Position numbers and translations under genes: made by a program. DNA of 64,000 nucleotides from Anticarsia gemmatalis (Eukaryota; Arthropoda; Insecta; Lepidoptera; Erebidae): contig NC_134746.1 of NCBI RefSeq assembly GCF_050436995.1, positions 10,104,501 to 10,168,500 on the forward strand. Reading direction: 5' to 3'. Positions 35,978 to 48,559 of the stretch are shown one piece after another. Numbering within the stretch: position 1 is the first letter of the stretch; the number at the start of each line of letters is the position of its first letter. The notes beneath the pieces are model-generated. The model saw only the letters and a program-made list of their open reading frames with translations, did not search any database and had not been told where the DNA came from.

Positions 35978-36515
35978 GGTTTAGGCGCATTAGGGCTAAT
36001 TCTCATTATGGCTACTTCTCACTTGGGCTACTTCTCAATAGGGCAACTTCTCACTTGGGATATTATGCTTCTATAAATATATACCTAATTAATATTGTTT
36101 GTTGATTATTGTGTGGATTTATGTTGATTTTATTGAAATTCAAGTAATTAAAAGAAGTGACACCTAGTAATGTTTACATATCCTTTAACTATTGATTTGT
36201 GTATGTTATAAATAAATGTTAGTTTCAAACCAGACTAAAGTAATTACAAGAAGTAATCTTATAACATTGTATACTTACCAATTACATTGGTTCAATTAAT
36301 GTTGATTTATTCTTATAATAATGTCATTAATCTCTTATGAATGAATAAACATGTTATATTATATGTACATAAAGACAGCATTTATTTCAATAAACATTCC
36401 CCAATTTTGAGAAGTAGCCCTAACGAGAAGTAGCCCAAATGAGAAGTTGCCCTATTGAGAAGTAGCCCAAGTGAGAAGTAGCCATAATGAGAATTAGCCC
36501 TAATGCGCCTAAACC
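35978..36515. mobile_element. hAT-like MITE, 538 bp, perfect 76-bp inverted repeats
   Basis: Both ends begin GGTTTAGGCGCATTAGGG and are identical over the first 76 bp. Flanked by an exact 8-bp duplication AGGCAGAC (35970-35977 and 36516-36523), the hAT hallmark length. The arms consist of a 16-bp unit of the form GGCTACTTCTCAnTwG, four in the left arm and more in the right. The interior is AT-rich without coding capacity. Intact ends and duplication indicate a recent insertion. Confidence 0.85.
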
Positions 36516-36647
36516 AGGCAGACCGGGATTAAACTAGTAAGTAAAAATATATAATTTTCCTCCCAATTTTCGGGTAAATATTTTCTTAAGATTGCACTGA
36601 AAATTACTTGCAAAATAAATTAATATACATGTTTAAGCGTATATAAT

Positions 36648-36653
36648 TTTATT
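36648..36653 (-). terminator. Candidate poly(A) signal of the intronless - strand gene
   Basis: AATAAA on the - strand, about 52 nt after the TAA, with no competing signal nearer. It implies a very short 3' UTR. Confidence 0.5.
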
Positions 36654-36704
36654 GCATTAAGGTTTTTCAAATTCACGACGTAATTACAATGTAAGACAAA
36701 CACG

Positions 36705-38756
36705 TTACTTTTCCAAGTTCTCGGCTCCTGCCGGTAGACATATGTATCGATTTGATGACAGCACGCGGGCTCTTTCCGCTGCTTCTCTAGAGCTGTACGG
36801 TTGAATTAATGTTAAATCTTCTAACCGACCAAACATGTAAGAAAAATATATTTGTCTAAACTGTTTGTCTGGAAATTCCGCTTGATACATGGTCCGCCAT
36901 AGCAAGTTCGTTACGTAAGCGTGCGACCTGAACATAGATAATTTGTATTTCTGAGTATAAGTTCGAAATTGTTCATTCAATCTCTGTTTGTGTATCCAAT
37001 TAGTGTGACCCTTATACTCTGGGTTAGCAGGAGGATATACATGGCCGAACCCTTTGTGATCGAGAGTAGCGAAAAATTGCCAATATGTATTACTCTTGCG
37101 TAAAAATTCTCGCTTGTCATAAGAACTGTATGGTCCATACAATCGTCGCCTCATCCATTCCTTGAGCTCTGGAACCAAGTGCAAGTCAGGCAGCCGCGCC
37201 GCGATGTTCACGCGCCTCATAAAACGTAAAGCACATTTCAAGTAGTCCTCAGGTCGCGGGTTTGCGCCTAAACAAGTTTTGGAAGATTTTTTCTTCTTTT
37301 TCTTTTTGTCGTCTTTTACAACGATTGTACCATCATCGACATGTAACACGCTATCAGTATCCCAAAGCTTCTTGAATTCCTTCTCAATGTGAAGATGTTT
37401 GGGATCCAAGTCGAATATAGTTTGGTAATTAAAATGTAACGGTGAGTGACGAGTAGGTTTCATGAAAAAAGGTAACTCGTCCGGGGGGAACGTGCCTTCA
37501 TTACCGAAGTCGTAATGATGACCGCAATAACATTTATTGTCCTTAACATATTTGAATACAGTGTTTTGCCATTTCTTTAGACAATCGCATGGATCTGCTT
37601 CGAGTGGCGGTGGTCGTCCACGAAAACCGCAATGTATATTAATATTTTCGGTACCCACATGTGCATAACCTCCATGAATAAGATCCCCGTGCGCTGGTAA
37701 TATTGAAACACTCCCCAAAATGAATAACATCTTGCCGTTAATTTCGAAGACGCCATTTATATTATATTGGGCGTTGTGCATACCAGTCGATGGCGCCACA
37801 GGCTTTTTACGGCGGACAGCACTACGCGCCTTTTTTCCGCTACCCATACCATAGGTCTTCTTCTCCGGAAGGCTACCTTTTGAGGATCGGCCCCTGCGGT
37901 GACCGGGTCTGATAGCCTTTTTATACGGAACGTCGGTAACCGATGGTTTACGAGGTTCTATAGGAATAACACCAGCGATCTGGTCGCACACCGCTCGTGA
38001 TGATCTTTTCTTCTCTTTTGGTGGTGGTGGAGCCGGCGGCGGCGTCCTAAGCATTATTGGCTCTTCCTCATACGGGTCATCCAGGTCATCCAGATTTGGG
38101 AGAGGAGCAGGACGTTTACGCTTACGTCTAGGTTTCTCCCAAAGAAATGCCACCAACTTTTGCAGGTACGGTGACTTTAAAGGTGGTTCCGGTTTTACAA
38201 CAGGTCTAGGGGGACGTTTTGTCTCGACAACATCGGGGCGAAACCTTTCTCGAAGTAACTGTATCAAGTTTTCTTGACCCAAATACAGAATAGCTGACAA
38301 TATAAGTCTTGCGTTCAGAGTGTAAGAGAAACGCTTCCCTTCAATAGAATAACCGAATGTTAAATTGTATAACTGTGCAAGCATCTCCTTGGGATCTTCT
38401 CGACCTAAGTAATTACAAGTCATGAGGTCTGAGTAAGAGGGTCGCGGATACAGACCGAGCGCTCGCATGACAGTCGCTGTTCTTACCGGCCGGCCCTCTA
38501 ACAGATCTTGGTATATTGACGTTGCTAAGCTGTCAAGTGCAGTTCTCTGTGGAACGCTAAGCGCTTGATACCACCGCGGTCCCACGGAATCTCTAATACT
38601 CCTGAACATTTCTTTATCTTTTTGCCTGCGATATGCTTTCAGCTCGTTCATAAATACTTCTTTCTCGTGTGTTTCCCGCGTGTATAACACGCGTAAATGT
38701 CGCTTGACGTGCTGCTCATGGCTCGTTTCGAGCGATTTAAATTTATCGTGACCCAT
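36705..38756 (-). CDS. Intronless gene for a 683-residue basic protein, insect family of unknown function (DUF4770/DUF4771-like)
   Basis: A single 684-codon frame from ATG (38754-38756) to TAA (36705-36707). Seen: an N-terminal helical, charged region (1-180) with WYQALSVPQRTALDSLA; a Lys/Arg/Pro-rich middle (180-325) with PPPAPPPPKEKKR; a hydrophobic strand region (330-375) with MLFILGSVSILPAHGD; a CxC...CxCxHH set (C390, C392, C409, C411, H413, H414) that could bind metal; a lysine run (484-490); and a C-terminal domain (about 500-680) rich in aromatic and basic residues. From memory the layout resembles an insect-restricted pair of uncharacterised Pfam domains (DUF4770 then DUF4771), many members of which are testis-expressed in flies; I am only moderately sure. 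It is convergent with the RasGAP gene, about 1.1 kb from that gene's probable 3' end. No function can be assigned. Lack of introns could reflect an old retrocopy or simply a compact gene. Confidence 0.85.
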   Translation of the reverse strand: MGHDKFKSLETSHEQHVKRHLRVLYTRETHEKEVFMNELKAYRRQKDKEMFRSIRDSVGPRWYQALSVPQRTALDSLATSIYQDLLEGRPVRTATVMRALGLYPRPSYSDLMTCNYLGREDPKEMLAQLYNLTFGYSIEGKRFSYTLNARLILSAILYLGQENLIQLLRERFRPDVVETKRPPRPVVKPEPPLKSPYLQKLVAFLWEKPRRKRKRPAPLPNLDDLDDPYEEEPIMLRTPPPAPPPPKEKKRSSRAVCDQIAGVIPIEPRKPSVTDVPYKKAIRPGHRRGRSSKGSLPEKKTYGMGSGKKARSAVRRKKPVAPSTGMHNAQYNINGVFEINGKMLFILGSVSILPAHGDLIHGGYAHVGTENINIHCGFRGRPPPLEADPCDCLKKWQNTVFKYVKDNKCYCGHHYDFGNEGTFPPDELPFFMKPTRHSPLHFNYQTIFDLDPKHLHIEKEFKKLWDTDSVLHVDDGTIVVKDDKKKKKKKSSKTCLGANPRPEDYLKCALRFMRRVNIAARLPDLHLVPELKEWMRRRLYGPYSSYDKREFLRKSNTYWQFFATLDHKGFGHVYPPANPEYKGHTNWIHKQRLNEQFRTYTQKYKLSMFRSHAYVTNLLWRTMYQAEFPDKQFRQIYFSYMFGRLEDLTLIQPYSSREAAERARVLSSNRYICLPAGAENLEK

Positions 38757-41700
38757 GATTTATGTAAATATTAAATTTACTTTAAAATAACCAGTGATAT
38801 ATTACTGAATCGAATATTACTGCAATTTAGAAAAAAAATGCTCGCTACTTTCTTTCAATGACAGATAACATGAAAAGATCATTCTCTTAATACGTAATAA
38901 ATGCTAATGGCCAGCATTAACTTGCAATAGCCAAAAAGATTAACATCAAATCACACAACAAATAGGTTTTACACCATACATCTAAATCTTTTCGTACTGA
39001 TATTTTTAGCGCCATCTATCGTCGAGTAGAGGCACAATGTGACAGAAGGGCGCAACCCCGATTTTAATAAAATATGCAAAGACGCATCCGTATTACAAAA
39101 TTTAATTGTGTAGAATTATTAATGCACTCCCAAATAACGGTTTCCATACTACACATAAGTAAAATATTTATTTATACATGTAAATGGACAGTCGCGCATT
39201 CGCGCGTTAGTTGTCGGGGCAAGCGAGGCGCGCGCATCAGCGGCGCGTCGGCGGCGTGGCGCGATCAGCTGTGTGAAACTCGGCCGGTCGAAGACCCGCA
39301 CCCCGGGGTGAACGACCCTCGGCAATCCATCACCTGAATAATTCCTCACCTCATTCATACGCACTGGCGAATTCATCTCAATATTTAAGCTTCGTACGAT
39401 GTTCCGGAAACCATCAATCAAGAAAAACTTTACATCGGTCGCCTGATGTGGAATCGATTGACCGCTCTAGACACTGGCGTAAACACGGTAGTGAATGAAG
39501 TTCGACTTGTGGTCGGCTACATTGATTTGTAACTATGAGATCGATTACGCGCTCAAGTAACAAATAAGTTTGTGAAGTATAAAATAGTTTAACAAAGACA
39601 TATTAAGATGTCGTAGATATAAATTATATACATGTGTAAACTCATTAAAATATTTCGAAAATCCAAATGAAACAATTAAAATAGGGCTTATAATGCGGTC
39701 GAAGGATACAATGAAAGTAGCAGGAAGAAACTAGAATAATGTAGGTAGGCTACTTCATTAATATGGGCTTCACGAATTATACCTTCGTTTTTCCAAATTA
39801 AACATTCACATTCTGGGCTTATTTTATAAATAGATTCAAAGCTGCTGAAGCAAATGTCCATCATGATAATTATTATGAGTATCATATACACAGAGTACGT
39901 CAAAGAACAACAAAACACTACAAAATTCATGAGGTATACCGATCTCAAAATATTTGTTTACTTCAGGGTTAGAGAGCATCAACTTTTTGTCACACGCGTC
40001 ACACATACATCACCATAACGGATCGCATGTAAATAGGACTGGGTCACAACAAAGAACAGGCATTGACCGTTTCTACGCACCGCATAGGTTGTTCCAGCAA
40101 ACGAAATAAAGAAAACGTGATTCATTTCCCTCAGCCACCATTTCCGTAGAAACCTAACCAGCTGATATTTTATAATTATTATATTCCTATTGAACAATTG
40201 ACCAAGTACATATGCATTTACCTAAATGACGCGATTGACCCGATATTAAATAATGTATGATTCATGGACAGGGGGCCGGACTCGTGACGATGACACAGCA
40301 ACGCCTTTGAAAGAATTCACATTCTTTAATTTAATGTGATTCACTGACTAAATTATAGACTCTGTACGTTGACTCCGATGCTAGTCCACATCGTTTGTTT
40401 ATATTACAATTTGTAATTCTTTTCATATTCTGATTCAAAAGCTGTTTGAAAAACAATATATCGGTTGATATTTCTACGTGAGAATGGTACTCAATAGTGC
40501 AAAACAGCTTAGACATTACACAATTTATGAAGTAACGTAACGAGAAAATACATGTTAGTGGACTCTCATGTGGCCAAATCACTACTATTTTACAGGGCGA
40601 GGCTCGTATTGCACAACCAAGCCTGGCCTGATTTACGACATACGATTTAGTTTTGTCAATGACCAAATGAGTTTTTTCACCTTCCTATGGAATCACGTTA
40701 CTCATCTTGTTGTAAGTCTATCATATCTATCATATCACCCACTACTAATAAATTCTTGAACATTATTTGACAATTTAGCTCGTGACAGTCCAAAACAAGG
40801 GTCTTTCTCTCCCAAATATTGCACTTCTGATTCCTGTATTGATCAACTTCTAAATTCTTTTTTTTATGGTTTCACCAAAAAAGGGTCTTATAAAACATTT
40901 TTCGACTACAAGCTAAAATAGTGTACTGGTAATATTTGTACAAGAGACGAGAGTAATAATTTAATATGATTTTGAATTCAATCTTTAAGAATTCAACTAC
41001 GATATAAATCGGGTAGCAAACAAGTCGCAACTGGTATTGCTGGGTTTCAGTTTATTTCAATTGGGTAGAAGCCTAGGGCACAAATTATAAAAGAAGTTAC
41101 AAATATTTTCGACGGGATTCAATTATATTATCTTTGAACATTTCATAATACTATCAGTGGTAGTAAACATTGTAAAGGGCACCGAAAGTTTGGTCCATGT
41201 CGCCAGCACGTGAGATGTGTATCTGTAGCTAGACGCTAGGCAGGCTGCACTCGGCTGCAGGCTGCTTTGTCGTGTCTGGGTGCTCATGAACCGGCGTTCA
41301 CTTTCCACGTGTCAGGAAGTATCCGAAGCCACTTTCACTCCATTCAAGATCACAGCCGCTCGTTCCGCCTAGCGCAGCGCTCAGCCGTTATTCTAAACAA
41401 TAACCAGCTATTGTCTACGACTCATTTTACGATGTTACTTGCAATGCTTATTGGTTTATAACTTGAGCTACAGAGCTCGAGATTGCTGCACGATTTCCAT
41501 GTCAGTTAACTGAACATCTTTTAATAACCTTAATAGCGCACGACAGAAAAGTAATAGTGTTTATTTATATATCGTAAGATGCTACCTTGGAAGATTTATA
41601 TTAATTTCAGGCGCTATTTCTCATGCAGGTTCATTGACCGAGCTCTTATCTCGTATGCATGTGTGTATGCACGTGTCGGGCGAGGCGTGTGTGCGCGCGC

Positions 41701-44605
41701 TGCGCCTGCGCCACGTACTTGTACGTATTGTGAGCCGCACATTATTATGCAACGCTTATGAAGCGGTTAAGCCGCATTATCGGAAAGCGCATCAAAATTT
41801 ATATTTAGCGTAAAGATTGTTTATTATTATACAAATTTGCGACGTGGCGCGTGCCAATTTTATTTATATCTCATGCTCTACACGAGACGGATCAATTCAA
41901 ATGCTAGTCGGATCATTATTTTAGAAGATGAAGTATATTTCCGCAAAATATTTGCATTACATTATTTACACATATTATCAGCAGTAAAATATTATACGAG
42001 ACGTAATAAATAATATTTCTTTGATATAACAAAATTATTTACGACCTTGAAATGTTTCAAGTGGTGTCAAAACTTTGTTAAATCGTAACTTTGAGAATCT
42101 AAAATCTAAATCGCAACATATATGAAGATCATGATGATTTAGTGAAAAACATTTATTTACTCAAACAGGCTTCAATTTACTTACTCTGAAATGGCCATTT
42201 GTGTACCTCTTTAAACAAACAAAAATACTTAGAATGAGGATACACACTACGTTAAAAACTACACATAAAAATAATGCGTTCTTTTTTTTCAAGTTGAACG
42301 AAACAGTAAAAACGTCTACTTAATAATATTGTTTTATAGACAGTGAGTAGTGGACAGGTGGCATCACTCAATCCAACTTACGAGTGTCTAACACGTAAAA
42401 TGAGAAAGCAAAAGCACGACGACAAGACTGTATCCTTTGACAAATAGTCCCTGAAGGGAGGAGGGCGATGCCCAAATATTGGGTGAACAACCTCTTAATG
42501 CTTTGAGGAGACATTTTATTTTTACCATATAACGTTTCTACGACTGTGGACTTTTGTAGAATTGGGTTCATGAAACTAGTCGATTTGAAAGTTTTTAATA
42601 GAACAGTGTAAGGCCGCCTACTTATTTTCAAAGTCATGCGGAGATTCTGCGGTGCGTTTACCTACATACGTACTGACTACTGGTACTAACACGTAGTACT
42701 GTGCGGAGTTGTGTGAGCGCGTCACTGTTAACTCCACGAGTGACACACGCGTTTATTATAGTTCGTCGGCTGACAGCGTATGAACGAAAATATCGGCCTT
42801 ATCAACATCTAATTATAGAGACAACACCGCGCCTGTACGAGTCAAGGGTACGTTAACTTCTCCAAGTTCAAAGGTCACGGAGGTCAGGGCTGAACCGAAA
42901 CATTTGCCACACAAACTTCACAAACAATCCATCAACCTCAAATATTGAACTTTCTTTTGTCTCCTGTCTGACTGTGAACTGTAAACGAATAATAATATAT
43001 ATTCGTTCCCGGAAGTGATTAACAATATCAATACCTGCGCCCAATGCATGTCAATATTGCTAATATAAATAAAATATACAAATTAACATAATCGTTTCGT
43101 CTTCTGTCATTTACACAATTTACAGTTTCTACGACGCATTCACGACACATTCTGATTATTATGTATCAGAAAATGGTGATATTTGGACAATGTTTTTCCG
43201 GTGGTAGTATCGCGGTGTGGTTGATGTGCGTGAGCCATGTATGTGTGCAGTGCGTGTGTGTGCACGGCAGCTCTGCGGCTGTGTGCGTGCAGGATCGCGT
43301 TACAGCTGAAACTTGGGGCGCCTGCCGAAAAGTGCGGTCGTCGACCCGGTCAGGAGCGCGGCCGTAGAGCGCGCTCAAACGTCCTCGATACTTCGTCTAA
43401 CTTAACTCCGAATCAAAAAATTATAACGTTGCTATCGTCACAATCTATTTATAGTAATGTTATTAATTTAAAAAAAAATAGTTCAAATATAACATACAAT
43501 AAGTATTTGTTATCAAGAAAAAATATTGTCACGGAATAATGAGCATTAATTTTAATAGTAAAAAGTAAGTAAGCTTCTAAAATTGATTAATTGCAGTAAG
43601 AAGATTTTTTCGGGATTTGTTAATTGTAGCACTTTCTTTACAACATAAGACAAATGTATACGGGAAAATATTTTATTCAGGGAAATAATTTTGATTTATT
43701 AATCGTGCAATAATTTATAATCTTTCAAGAACCAATTTAAAACTTGAGGTAATAAATCAGTTTTTTTTGTATTTTTATACGTATAATGAATAACGTATGA
43801 AAATACAAAATAAAAACGTAGTAATTAGTGAACTACATATTAAAACAGTTTTTGCCTAACGCCATATTTTAATTCACTTACAAGTTCAGTAATAAAAAAC
43901 ACCAACATCTTAAGAATCTAAACGCTAATATTTTAAAATTATATTTTCAAAGTAAACACCAGAAAAAATACTATAATTATAATACATATTTTTTATTATA
44001 ATCTTAACACTTATTTAATATATTTAACTAAAATTACATATACTAATTACAAATCGCAATAATGATAACAAAAAAATACTAGAAAGCAATAATTTATTAT
44101 TCAACAATAACACACAACATCTCAGCATCAAGTATCAAAGTAATTCACGCGCGCTACAAGACTCGGTGATATATTTGGTGACATTGAACCGAGTCCATTG
44201 CCAACGACCTCGCTCCTCGGGGAAGCGAGGTTTGCGTAATCGCTCCTGCCTACTGTACGGAGACCCCGACATAACAAACACGCACACCGACGTAAACACG
44301 CACACATAGTAAACAGACCTCCACATCTACTCCGATAACATTAAATACTTATAAAAATATACTGTAATGTGTACTATGTATTGTCTGCTACTTACTCTAT
44401 GTCTACGATAACTCTAGCTACTATAAATATACTTCATATGCGTCGGTTGTCATTTTTTTATTATCACAAACTATATTATTTATGTTTAGCGAAAGGTTAA
44501 CACTCTATTGAGGAAAATAGGCAAATAACCTGTTTCAATGGTAACCTATACCGTTTTGTGTTTGTATAATGATGGATTGAAATTATTTACAGCTTTGTTC
44601 TTTAT
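38757..44605. other. Intergenic region
   Basis: No supported gene. Contains an AGATGGCGC motif on the - strand near 39010, GC-rich patches at about 39190-39310, 41660-41715 and 43210-43385 (the last with GT-rich runs), and otherwise AT-rich sequence. The first 100-200 bases presumably hold the promoter of the intronless - strand gene, but I see no defined element. Confidence 0.45.
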
Positions 44606-44607
44606 CA

Positions 44608-44718
44608 CAGGTCTTGAAGGAATGTAGAGGCCTCACCTGGCCAACGTGGTGACCTCACGGCCTAAACCCTCCCTCATTCCGGGAGAAGACCGTTGCCCAG
44701 CAGTGAGACTATAATAGG
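44608..44718 (+). mobile_element. LINE 3'-end fragment (RTE-like)
   Basis: CTCCCTCATTCCGGGAGAAG and CCGTTGCCCAGCAGTGAGAC resemble the end of LINEs common in Lepidoptera, which typically read GCCCAGCAGTGGGAC before a short tandem tail. Recognised from memory; truncated. Confidence 0.5.
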
Positions 44719-45394
44719 TAAATTAATTTTAGTTCTTCGTCAAAGATGGCGGATTGAACCTGGATTTGAGATACGATTTTTAAGTCCAAAGACCTTTGCC
44801 ACTGAAACGAGCTGATATAATAAAATAAAGAGCTTTAACAGTCTAGACGTTTTCAAATATCTGTGCGATGGTATCACTGAGAGCAGACTATGTATGATGT
44901 AACGTAAAACCTAGCTCAAACGTGACACTAGTGTGTGCTTATCTATTTCATTTTCAACAACTGCTTTTCAACTACAAGTCTACAAAAGGCTGAAAATTTA
45001 TACATACATGAAATAACGTCTTTTTTTCATAGTGGTAGGTAGAGACCAGACTTACGTAGGTACTATACATCAAAATTACAATTAAAAGAAAAATAAACTA
45101 TGTGAGTGTGTACGATTGTGGTCAAATGCAATGCTCACGAATAAAAAATGTATCTACTAGCCAACAATAACAAATAAACGTGACGTACTTCGATAATATT
45201 TTTAAAGGCAATATGGTATTCACAAAATTGACAATTTACATGCCGTCTCCCTGTTTTTTATTCATAGCCTGTTTTATAGCAGCCCACGGAAACGTTTCAA
45301 GGGACTGGAACGGTAAAGAATGTCAAACGTCGCATTTTATGACCTTTATTAAGGGAAATTAAGAAAATATTGCGTATTAATTATCGACTCGTAT

Positions 45395-45655
45395 CTGTCC
45401 TGTGTGACAAGATGCATGGATGTGAATGAAGCAAAGGAAGTTTGTAAGGATCGTGCTAACCTCCAGTTTCTGAGTACATTTAGCGGTAGTTTATCTATTC
45501 AATAGCGTTTTTTTATATGAGTTTTAACGCAATTGAATAGATAAACTGCCGCTAATTTTACCTCAGAAACCGGGGGTAAGTGATGTTCTATAGTCTCTGC
45601 CTACCCCTATGGGAAAAAGGCTTGATTTTAAGTTTGTATGTATGTAAGTAATTAG
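45395..45655 (+). mobile_element. LINE 3' tail interrupted by a MITE
   Basis: 45395-45459 (with GTGAATGAAGCAAAGGAAG and GTAAGGATCGTGC) and 45577-45655 (GATGTTCTATAGTCTCTGCC, CCCCTATGGGAAAAAGGC, TGTATGTATG tail) read as one continuous LINE end once the MITE and one TAA are removed. A related copy is at about 52505-52600. Confidence 0.65.
45460..45576. mobile_element. Palindromic MITE copy 1, 117 bp
   Basis: Nearly a complete inverted repeat: CCTCCAGTTTCTGAGTACAT...CAATAGCG, short loop, CGC...and the reverse complement, ending CAGAAACCGGGGG. Flanked by TAA on both sides (45457-45459, 45577-45579). It lies inside a LINE tail. A second copy is at 47331-47445. Confidence 0.85.
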
Positions 45656-46451
45656 CTAAATATAGTGTGTTTCACACCTACAGGAAAATTGTTTGTGCGG
45701 GGGAGTGGGTTCTCCGTGTTATTTTCGTGTCAATGTCCTGAAGCTTTCCAGACTGAGCTAAGGCCTGAATCTCCGATATCTAATCGACTTCAGAGCCGTA
45801 CTAGACTGTGTGAGACGACTCTGTATGTATTGCGTAACAATTACAAGAAGGCGTAGGTTTTTGATGGTTTATAGTTAAGAAGTCTAATGATGGGGTTTTT
45901 TCAGTTGCTGTGACTGAAAATTTTTTTTTTTTGAATGTTTATGCTACTTCTTTTTTATCCTTGGTTTTATATAAATCATAATAGCAGGTATAAAGTGAAT
46001 AGGTTTAAATCAATTGCTAGATAAATTCCTATTTTTTATTCCTACGCATTGTCAAAATAAAAAAACAGTACAAATTATGCGTACTTCAAAGCATTTTCTG
46101 AAAATCGCAATTAGAAAGCATAGAAATAGCGTCATTGATCATTGCTAAAAAGTGGCAAAGGAAAAATAAGTGGTCTGTCTGTAACAGGCTATCGACTCAC
46201 CATAGACCTCTTTTTACAACTTTGTGCACATTTTCCACAATTTGTTCAGGCCATAAAAAAACCCACACTCACGTCGGATATCAAAGCTCTTTGCCTGAAC
46301 GTTGGATGTCAAAGCTTTAATTTTTAGGGTTCCATGTAAAAAGAGTTTGACGAGACAGCTCACGCTCCCAAATTAAAATCTCTCTCTGAAAAAACCTTGC
46401 ATAACAGGCACAAGTATTTTTAAAGGACACAGGAATAAAGTTTGTTTTCAA

Positions 46452-46648
46452 TCCTACTAATATTATAAATGCGAGAGTTTGTGAGGATGGATGTATGTAT
46501 GTTTGGTGCTCTTTCGCGAAAAAACGACTGGTCGGATTTCAATGAAATTTCGTATACCGATAGTTTATATTGTCTGGAATTACATATATTCTTTCCTTTA
46601 ACTCGAGAAAACGAAGGAGTTCCTTTTTTACGCGGACAAAGTCGCTAG
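46452..46648 (+). mobile_element. Non-autonomous Helitron, about 197 bp
   Basis: Starts TCCTACTAATATTATAAATG after A and ends CGCGGACAAAGTCGCTAG. Internal GTGAGGATGGATGTATG and CGGATTTCAATGAAATTTCG are typical of a common lepidopteran Helitron group. A different subfamily from the copy in RasGAP intron 4. No coding capacity. Confidence 0.75.
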
Positions 46649-47330
46649 CAGAAGCAAATTTTTATATTTGACAAAATGTATCAACATGCAATGGTGACTT
46701 AAAATAAACCCATTATGATTATTAGTCCATCTCATAGCTCAGAAAGGATGACACCTAAGTATGATGGAGACCAGCTTGCTATAATAATGAAATCAATGAT
46801 TAAGAAATTAACAATTTTGGTTACGTTTCCGTCGATTGCAAAATAATTACGATAAATTTTATATTTTCCAGATTACTTCACTTACCTGAAAGATGATTAT
46901 ATCAGCGTAGCCTTAAATAAATTACAAATATTTTTTTATAAATAGAAAATATGTAAGATTTTCAGTTGTTCACCCCACCTTTTTATAAGCCCGCATAAAA
47001 TCGTAAGAAATAATAATAATATAACAATTTCACCCTTTTACTTTCATGTAGCCGTCGGCACTCAATCTTTTGTTCACGTATGATCAGGCCTGGGTAACTG
47101 ACCGATGCTCCGGAAACAGTGAGTGCAAGTTGCCGAACTGCCACCAACCAACGTAACGGTTCATACAAAAGTAATGACTTGTTTGACGCTGTTCACTGAC
47201 ACTCCAGCCAAATAGCTTGAACCATGTACCTTTGAAACATGCGTAGTAATAGTACTAAGAATCTCTTGACAAACTGACTGACTTGACAAAATATTAAGAT
47301 GAAATTTGCTGTAATTGTAAGCCTTATTAA

Positions 47331-47445
47331 CCCCCAGTTTCTGAGTACATTTAGCGGTAGTTTGTCTATTCAATAGCATTTAAACTCATATAAAAAACGC
47401 TATTGAATAGATAAACTACCGCTAAATGTAGTCAGAAACCGGGGG
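47331..47445. mobile_element. Palindromic MITE copy 2, 115 bp
   Basis: CCCCCAGTTTCTGAGTACAT...CTATTCAATAGC, loop, GCTATTGAATAG...CAGAAACCGGGGG, flanked by TAA (47328-47330, 47446-47448). Closely matches copy 1, but its central loop is in the opposite orientation. Confidence 0.85.
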
Positions 47446-48559
47446 TAAATAAGGGTTATAATTATAGCGAATTTCATCTTAGAATATGTCATGTTTGCTA
47501 CTGTTCTGGTTAAACGTGGATGTGCTAAACTTATTGATTGAATCGGGCTAATGGTGACGGCAAATACGTATTGATGTTCATGTACGTTCATATTTTTACG
47601 GTAGTTTGATTAGGGATTTCCCGAACAAAATATTAGCAGAAAAAATGTTTTCTTTGATAATTACATTAATAGTGTAAACACTCTTCGGTTTGCAAGAACA
47701 ATAATAAAACTATTTAAAATGTGTATTCTCGAGCACCAAAAACGTTCATCAACCCGTTTGAGCTAATTTAATTGTGTCTGCGTGAGGTCACAGCCTTTCC
47801 CTGATTGATGCTGAAATCTCAGCTAAACTCTACTCACGAAACGGATTTGCGACGTCACACATGTCTAACCTAACCTTTATCAAACCAAGTTTTGCCCACT
47901 ACAGGGTCAATGAATTTAGGGCGCTATCTCACCCTCATAGACACGTGCTACGGTGTCAGTTTAATTCAAGCAAACAGTATAACGGTATCCCAAAATGTGT
48001 TAGTATCAACTATCAGTCACAAATGTCCGCGTGTTTTCGTTCACTAGCTAACAGTTCGCTCAAGGTCTTGCAGGGCGCGCCGTTGTATTGCCCCCGCGAG
48101 GTGCGCTCGCCTAGACCGCGACCACTTTCACTCTTTACCGAGACCATTGGAGACCATTATAGAACCGCTTACACTTGCTGTAACACTCGCATCACTGTTT
48201 AGAATGACGGGCGAAACTTGATACACCGCGCTCCGTGCATATAATACGAGTGCAACCCTGTCATCGCTTACTACTGCACTTTTTTACAGGTATCCTATTA
48301 CCAGATCGAGGGAGGTCCGATAGGCTATAGATAACGCTGCTTATAAAATGTAAAACAATATACAAAAACAAACGGCACAGTCGATGATTTTATCGATAAT
48401 ATAAGAAAAACAAATGAACCGATGTCAACGACCCCGTATTGTCCGCAAGATTCGGACAGATGAAGAGTATTATACATCCGCATACTTTCATACACTCAAA
48501 TTGCAGTTTACATGCTGAGAATTTTAATCACAGTGCCAAACCGTAGTGAGGCGAAATTA

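Noticed and set aside
47861..48202. 113-codon frame on the + strand
   Set aside because: No recognisable motif, a random-looking composition and no splice or poly(A) context.
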